From contig JAMWBX010000024.1 in the NCBI GenBank assembly GCA_023818725.1, positions 1 to 9,281 of the forward strand: a DNA stretch of 9,281 nt, given 5' to 3'. How positions within the stretch are numbered: position 1 is the stretch's first letter; every line of letters begins with the position of its first letter. Source of the DNA: Candidatus Omnitrophota bacterium. Lineage in GTDB: Bacteria; Ratteibacteria; UBA8468; B48-G9; DTJG01. Both the position numbers and the translations under genes were made by a program. Below are positions 6,466 to 9,281 of this stretch, in pieces. The notes beneath the pieces were generated by a model. The model searched no databases, was not told where the DNA came from, and saw only the letters and a list, made by a program, of their open reading frames with translations.

Positions 6466-8160
6466 ATGGAAAATAATTATTCAGAAAAACCAGTTGATTT
6501 TATAAGGGAGATTATAAGGCAGGACATTGCAAGTGGGAGGTTTGGGGCAAGGGTACATACCCGTTTTCCGCCTGAACCCAATGGATATCTGCATATAGGG
6601 CATGCCAAGGCGATACACCTGAATTTTGAGATTGCAAAAGAATTTGGCGGCAAATGCAATCTGAGATTCGATGACACCAATCCTGCAAAAGAAGAATCTG
6701 AATATGTTGAAGCTATTAAACAGGATATAAAGTGGCTTGGCTATGACTGGGAAGATAGGTTATATTTTGCTTCTGATTATTTTGAAAAAATGTACCAGTA
6801 CGCAATAGAACTTATAAAAAAGGGTAAGGCGTATGTTTGCGACTTAAGCCCTGAAGAAATAAGAGAGGATCGGGGGACGCTTACTCAACCTGGGAAAGAA
6901 AGTCCTTACAGAAACAGATCAGTAGAAGAAAATCTGGAACTTTTTAAAAGAATGAGAAACGGAGAATTTCCAGAGGGTTCAAGAACCCTTCGCGCAAAGA
7001 TTGATATGTCTTCTCCAAACCTTAATTTAAGAGATCCTGTTATGTACAGAATCATAAAAAAAGTTCCCCACTACAGAACCGGCAATAAATGGTGTATTTA
7101 TCCATCCTATGACTGGGCACATGGGCTTGAGGATTCAATAGAAGGGATAACCCATTCCTTATGTTCTCTTGAATATGAAAATCACAGACCATTATACGAC
7201 TGGTTTCTTGACCAGCTCGGGCTTTACCATCCCAGGCAGATTGAGTTTGCTCGGTTGAATATGACTTATACTGTTATGAGTAAAAGATACCTTGCTGAAC
7301 TTGTTGAAAGAAAGATTGTAAACGGATGGGATGACCCCAGGATGCCGACACTGGCCGGGATGAGGCGGGCGGGATACACCCCTGAAGCCATAAGAAAATT
7401 CTGTAAGCACATAGGCGTTGCTAAGACAGATAGCGTTGTTGACATTGAACTTCTTGAGCATTTTGTAAGGGAACATCTTAATAAGATATGCCAGAGAAAA
7501 ATGGTAGTGATAAACCCATTAAAGCTTGTTATTGAAAATTATCCTGAAGAGAAAACAGAACAACTTGATGCAATCAATAATCCTGAAAATCCTGAAGAAG
7601 GAAAAAGAAAAATCCCGTTCTCCAGGATTCTCTTTATTGAAAGAGATGACTTTATGGAAAATCCGCCAGAAAAATTTTATCGGCTTGCTCCTGGAAGGGA
7701 AGTACGGCTCAGATACGCATATTATGTGAAATGCACGCAGGTTGTTAAGGATGAAAAAGGAGATATTAAAGAGATAAGATGCGTTTATGATCCGGATTCA
7801 AGAAATATGTACTCTGATAAGAAGCGTTCAAAAGCAATAATTCACTGGGTTTCAGCGATCCATTGTATTGATGTTGAGGTTCGGCTTTATGAACGGCTTT
7901 TTTTGAAAAAGGACCCGCTTGATGTTCCTGAAGGATCCGATTTTACAGTCAACATCAATCCAGATTCTTTAAAAATAGTTACTGGTTGTAAAGCAGAGCC
8001 TTCTCTGGCTGACGCAAAACCAAATGATAGATTTCAGTTTGAAAGATTGGGATATTTTGTATGCGACCCTGATTCAGCTTCAGGTCATATTGTTTTTAAC
8101 AGAACAGTTTCTCTTAAGGACGAGTGGCAGAAAATCAAGAAATTTTTCAGCCATCCTTAA
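6466..8160 (+). CDS. glnS: glutaminyl-tRNA synthetase
   Basis: A class I aminoacyl-tRNA synthetase that charges tRNA-Gln with glutamine using ATP in the cytoplasm. It has 564 residues, close to the 554 of the Escherichia coli enzyme. The N-terminus [14 protein letters not shown] leads into [15 protein letters not shown], with the HIGH signature at 43-46. [15 protein letters not shown] (66-80), [22 protein letters not shown] (136-157), [32 protein letters not shown] and [11 protein letters not shown] follow. The second ATP signature is MSKR at 271-274 (KMSKS loop), and WDDPRMPT comes after it. The C-terminal part (about 340-564) matches the anticodon-binding beta-barrels. The start at 6466 matches the family N-terminus; a TTG at 6412 would lie inside the promoter. 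The GlnRS-specific motifs exclude a GluRS. The 3' end overlaps the opposing gene by 14 bp. Confidence 0.97.
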   Translation: MENNYSEKPVDFIREIIRQDIASGRFGARVHTRFPPEPNGYLHIGHAKAIHLNFEIAKEFGGKCNLRFDDTNPAKEESEYVEAIKQDIKWLGYDWEDRLYFASDYFEKMYQYAIELIKKGKAYVCDLSPEEIREDRGTLTQPGKESPYRNRSVEENLELFKRMRNGEFPEGSRTLRAKIDMSSPNLNLRDPVMYRIIKKVPHYRTGNKWCIYPSYDWAHGLEDSIEGITHSLCSLEYENHRPLYDWFLDQLGLYHPRQIEFARLNMTYTVMSKRYLAELVERKIVNGWDDPRMPTLAGMRRAGYTPEAIRKFCKHIGVAKTDSVVDIELLEHFVREHLNKICQRKMVVINPLKLVIENYPEEKTEQLDAINNPENPEEGKRKIPFSRILFIERDDFMENPPEKFYRLAPGREVRLRYAYYVKCTQVVKDEKGDIKEIRCVYDPDSRNMYSDKKRSKAIIHWVSAIHCIDVEVRLYERLFLKKDPLDVPEGSDFTVNINPDSLKIVTGCKAEPSLADAKPNDRFQFERLGYFVCDPDSASGHIVFNRTVSLKDEWQKIKKFFSHP

Positions 8161-9281
8161 TCCGACAAAAAATTCCCCATGCTTTTCCACCATTTGTATC
8201 GAGTGCAACAACAATTCGGTTATTTCCCTTTTTCACATTTGTAAAAACTTTTGTCTGGTCCCTGATTGCAGGGTTTGTTCCAGGTCCATAGAAAACTTCT
8301 TTTTCATTCACCCATACCCTTACAGGGCCATCATATCCTAATGATAGGATTGCCTTTGAATCAGATTCAAAACGCGCATCCGCCACAAGATAAATGATTC
8401 CTTTCTGAGAATTCGATATTTCTCTTATGTCAACAAAGCCAGCAAGAACGGTTTTAGAAGGTTGACACAGGATTTTTCGCTTTGCCAATTTTGATCCTTC
8501 TTCAGGGCTTGTATGGTCAAGGCTTGAGATATCAAGAAGTTCAGATACAAGCCAATTTTGAACATAGTCAAATTCATATTGCATCTCTTTTTCTTCAATG
8601 ATAATTGGCTGGGTCCATGCCATCTCTTCAGCATCACCCCAGCACTCAAACCTCACATATTTTGCGTCCTGAGGTATTTCTACATTTATTGAATTACCAT
8701 AAACAACCTTAAATCTCCTGCCGGCATTTTGAATTGCTGCAATTTTTTTTGCGTTTTCAGTTTCCAGGTAAATCTTATTTCCATCATAGTCAATGTGTTT
8801 GATTACGATACCTGTTGAGCAATAAAAGTTTCCTTTCCTGACGGCATCGATGATTGATTCAGGATACTTTTCTGCAAAAACAACATTCCATCCAAGTCCA
8901 TAATCACCGGGTCTATGCGAATCGTCGTTGGCAAAGCCCCATACTTTTTTTTCTTTAGAAAGAACAATGTCCCACTTGTTGATAGCATACTGGCTTCCGT
9001 CCAGCCTTCCTATGACTCCATTGTATATTTCTATTCCAAGATATCCTGTCCACTCCATCATCTGTTCAATTGAACAATGGTTGAATTCATTCTGCCAGTC
9101 AGGATGATTAATAATTGCAAAGCCCTTGCCTGTTTTATTGAATATCGCCTGTATATCATTTAGAACCTTTTGTCTTGAACTGTCGGGATAAATTTCTTCG
9201 GCTGCATCAATATACAAAAGGTGCACACCACTGGCTGAAATTTCCACCCCTGGAATCAAAATCAGACCTTTATTATCAAGT
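8147..9281 (-). CDS. PHP-domain (CehA/McbA-like) metallohydrolase with C-terminal beta-sandwich, 5' end outside the window
   Basis: The reading frame is open through the right edge, so the protein is N-terminally truncated; 377 residues are visible. The TTG at 9259 is not a start, because the codons before it (LDNKGLI) continue the PHP motif LIPGVEIS. Further PHP features are IINHPDW (His codon at 9106-9104), LGIEIYNG and [14 protein letters not shown] (His codon at 8917-8915). These match the metal-binding histidines and aspartates of PHP phosphoesterases. The usual first HxH motif must lie beyond the edge. About residues 145-230 after the TTG form a beta-rich segment ending in [16 protein letters not shown]. 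The last 110 residues ([11 protein letters not shown] to [11 protein letters not shown]) read as a separate beta-sandwich resembling galactose-binding-like domains. Likely role: metal-dependent phosphoesterase or related hydrolase; the substrate and any signal peptide cannot be seen. Confidence 0.85.
   Translation of the reverse strand, partial: LDNKGLILIPGVEISASGVHLLYIDAAEEIYPDSSRQKVLNDIQAIFNKTGKGFAIINHPDWQNEFNHCSIEQMMEWTGYLGIEIYNGVIGRLDGSQYAINKWDIVLSKEKKVWGFANDDSHRPGDYGLGWNVVFAEKYPESIIDAVRKGNFYCSTGIVIKHIDYDGNKIYLETENAKKIAAIQNAGRRFKVVYGNSINVEIPQDAKYVRFECWGDAEEMAWTQPIIIEEKEMQYEFDYVQNWLVSELLDISSLDHTSPEEGSKLAKRKILCQPSKTVLAGFVDIREISNSQKGIIYLVADARFESDSKAILSLGYDGPVRVWVNEKEVFYGPGTNPAIRDQTKVFTNVKKGNNRIVVALDTNGGKAWGIFCRIKDG

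Noticed and set aside
7192..7476. Antisense open frame within glnS, and similar antisense frames in the other genes
   Set aside because: No ribosome site, no recognisable protein features, and the opposite strand is a well-conserved gene, so these are shadow frames.
8141..8174. AATTTTT / AAAAATT inverted repeat around the glnS stop codon as a terminator
   Set aside because: The arms are pure A/T with a 20-nt loop, so the structure would be weak, and such repeats are expected by chance in this AT-rich DNA.

Overview
The window is densely packed, moderately AT-rich bacterial DNA. It holds eight protein-coding genes (two cut by the window edges), no recognisable RNA genes, no insertion sequence and no CRISPR array. 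No stretch over 300 bases lacks a gene. The content suggests an anaerobic, fermentative bacterium: phosphotransacetylase plus acetate kinase, a uroporphyrinogen-decarboxylase-like protein, an alternate-type GlmU-like enzyme, and a G/FTLVE pseudopilin with a C-terminal H-Xn-DG element. That pseudopilin type is abundant in the PVC/Omnitrophota/Planctomycetota part of the tree. Placement there is inference from gene families, not a demonstrated identification.

Layout. Positions 1-4583 (+ strand) form one tightly packed probable operon: the 3' part of pta, a GlmU-like sugar nucleotidyltransferase/left-handed beta-helix acyltransferase, an acyl carrier protein, ackA, and a URO-D superfamily protein. 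Gaps are 12-13 nt or the genes overlap. Two genes on the - strand and two on the + strand follow. An aldo/keto reductase (4590-5591, -) converges on the URO-D gene with a 6-nt gap. It diverges from a pseudopilin-like gene (5645-6382, +) across a 53-bp gap that appears to hold two overlapping, oppositely oriented promoters. Then comes glnS (6466-8160, +) behind a near-consensus sigma70-type promoter. Last is the 3' part of a PHP-domain metallohydrolase gene (8147 to the right edge, -), which overlaps the end of glnS by 14 bp.

How the genes fit together. Pta converts acetyl-CoA to acetyl phosphate and AckA uses that to make ATP and acetate, so these two are a standard energy-conserving pair. 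The unusual part is that a nucleotidyltransferase/acyltransferase and a dedicated-looking ACP sit between them. The ACP and ackA share an ATGA stop/start, which suggests translational coupling. This arrangement is the best candidate here for something not fully described. The remaining genes look like separate transcription units without an obvious shared pathway.
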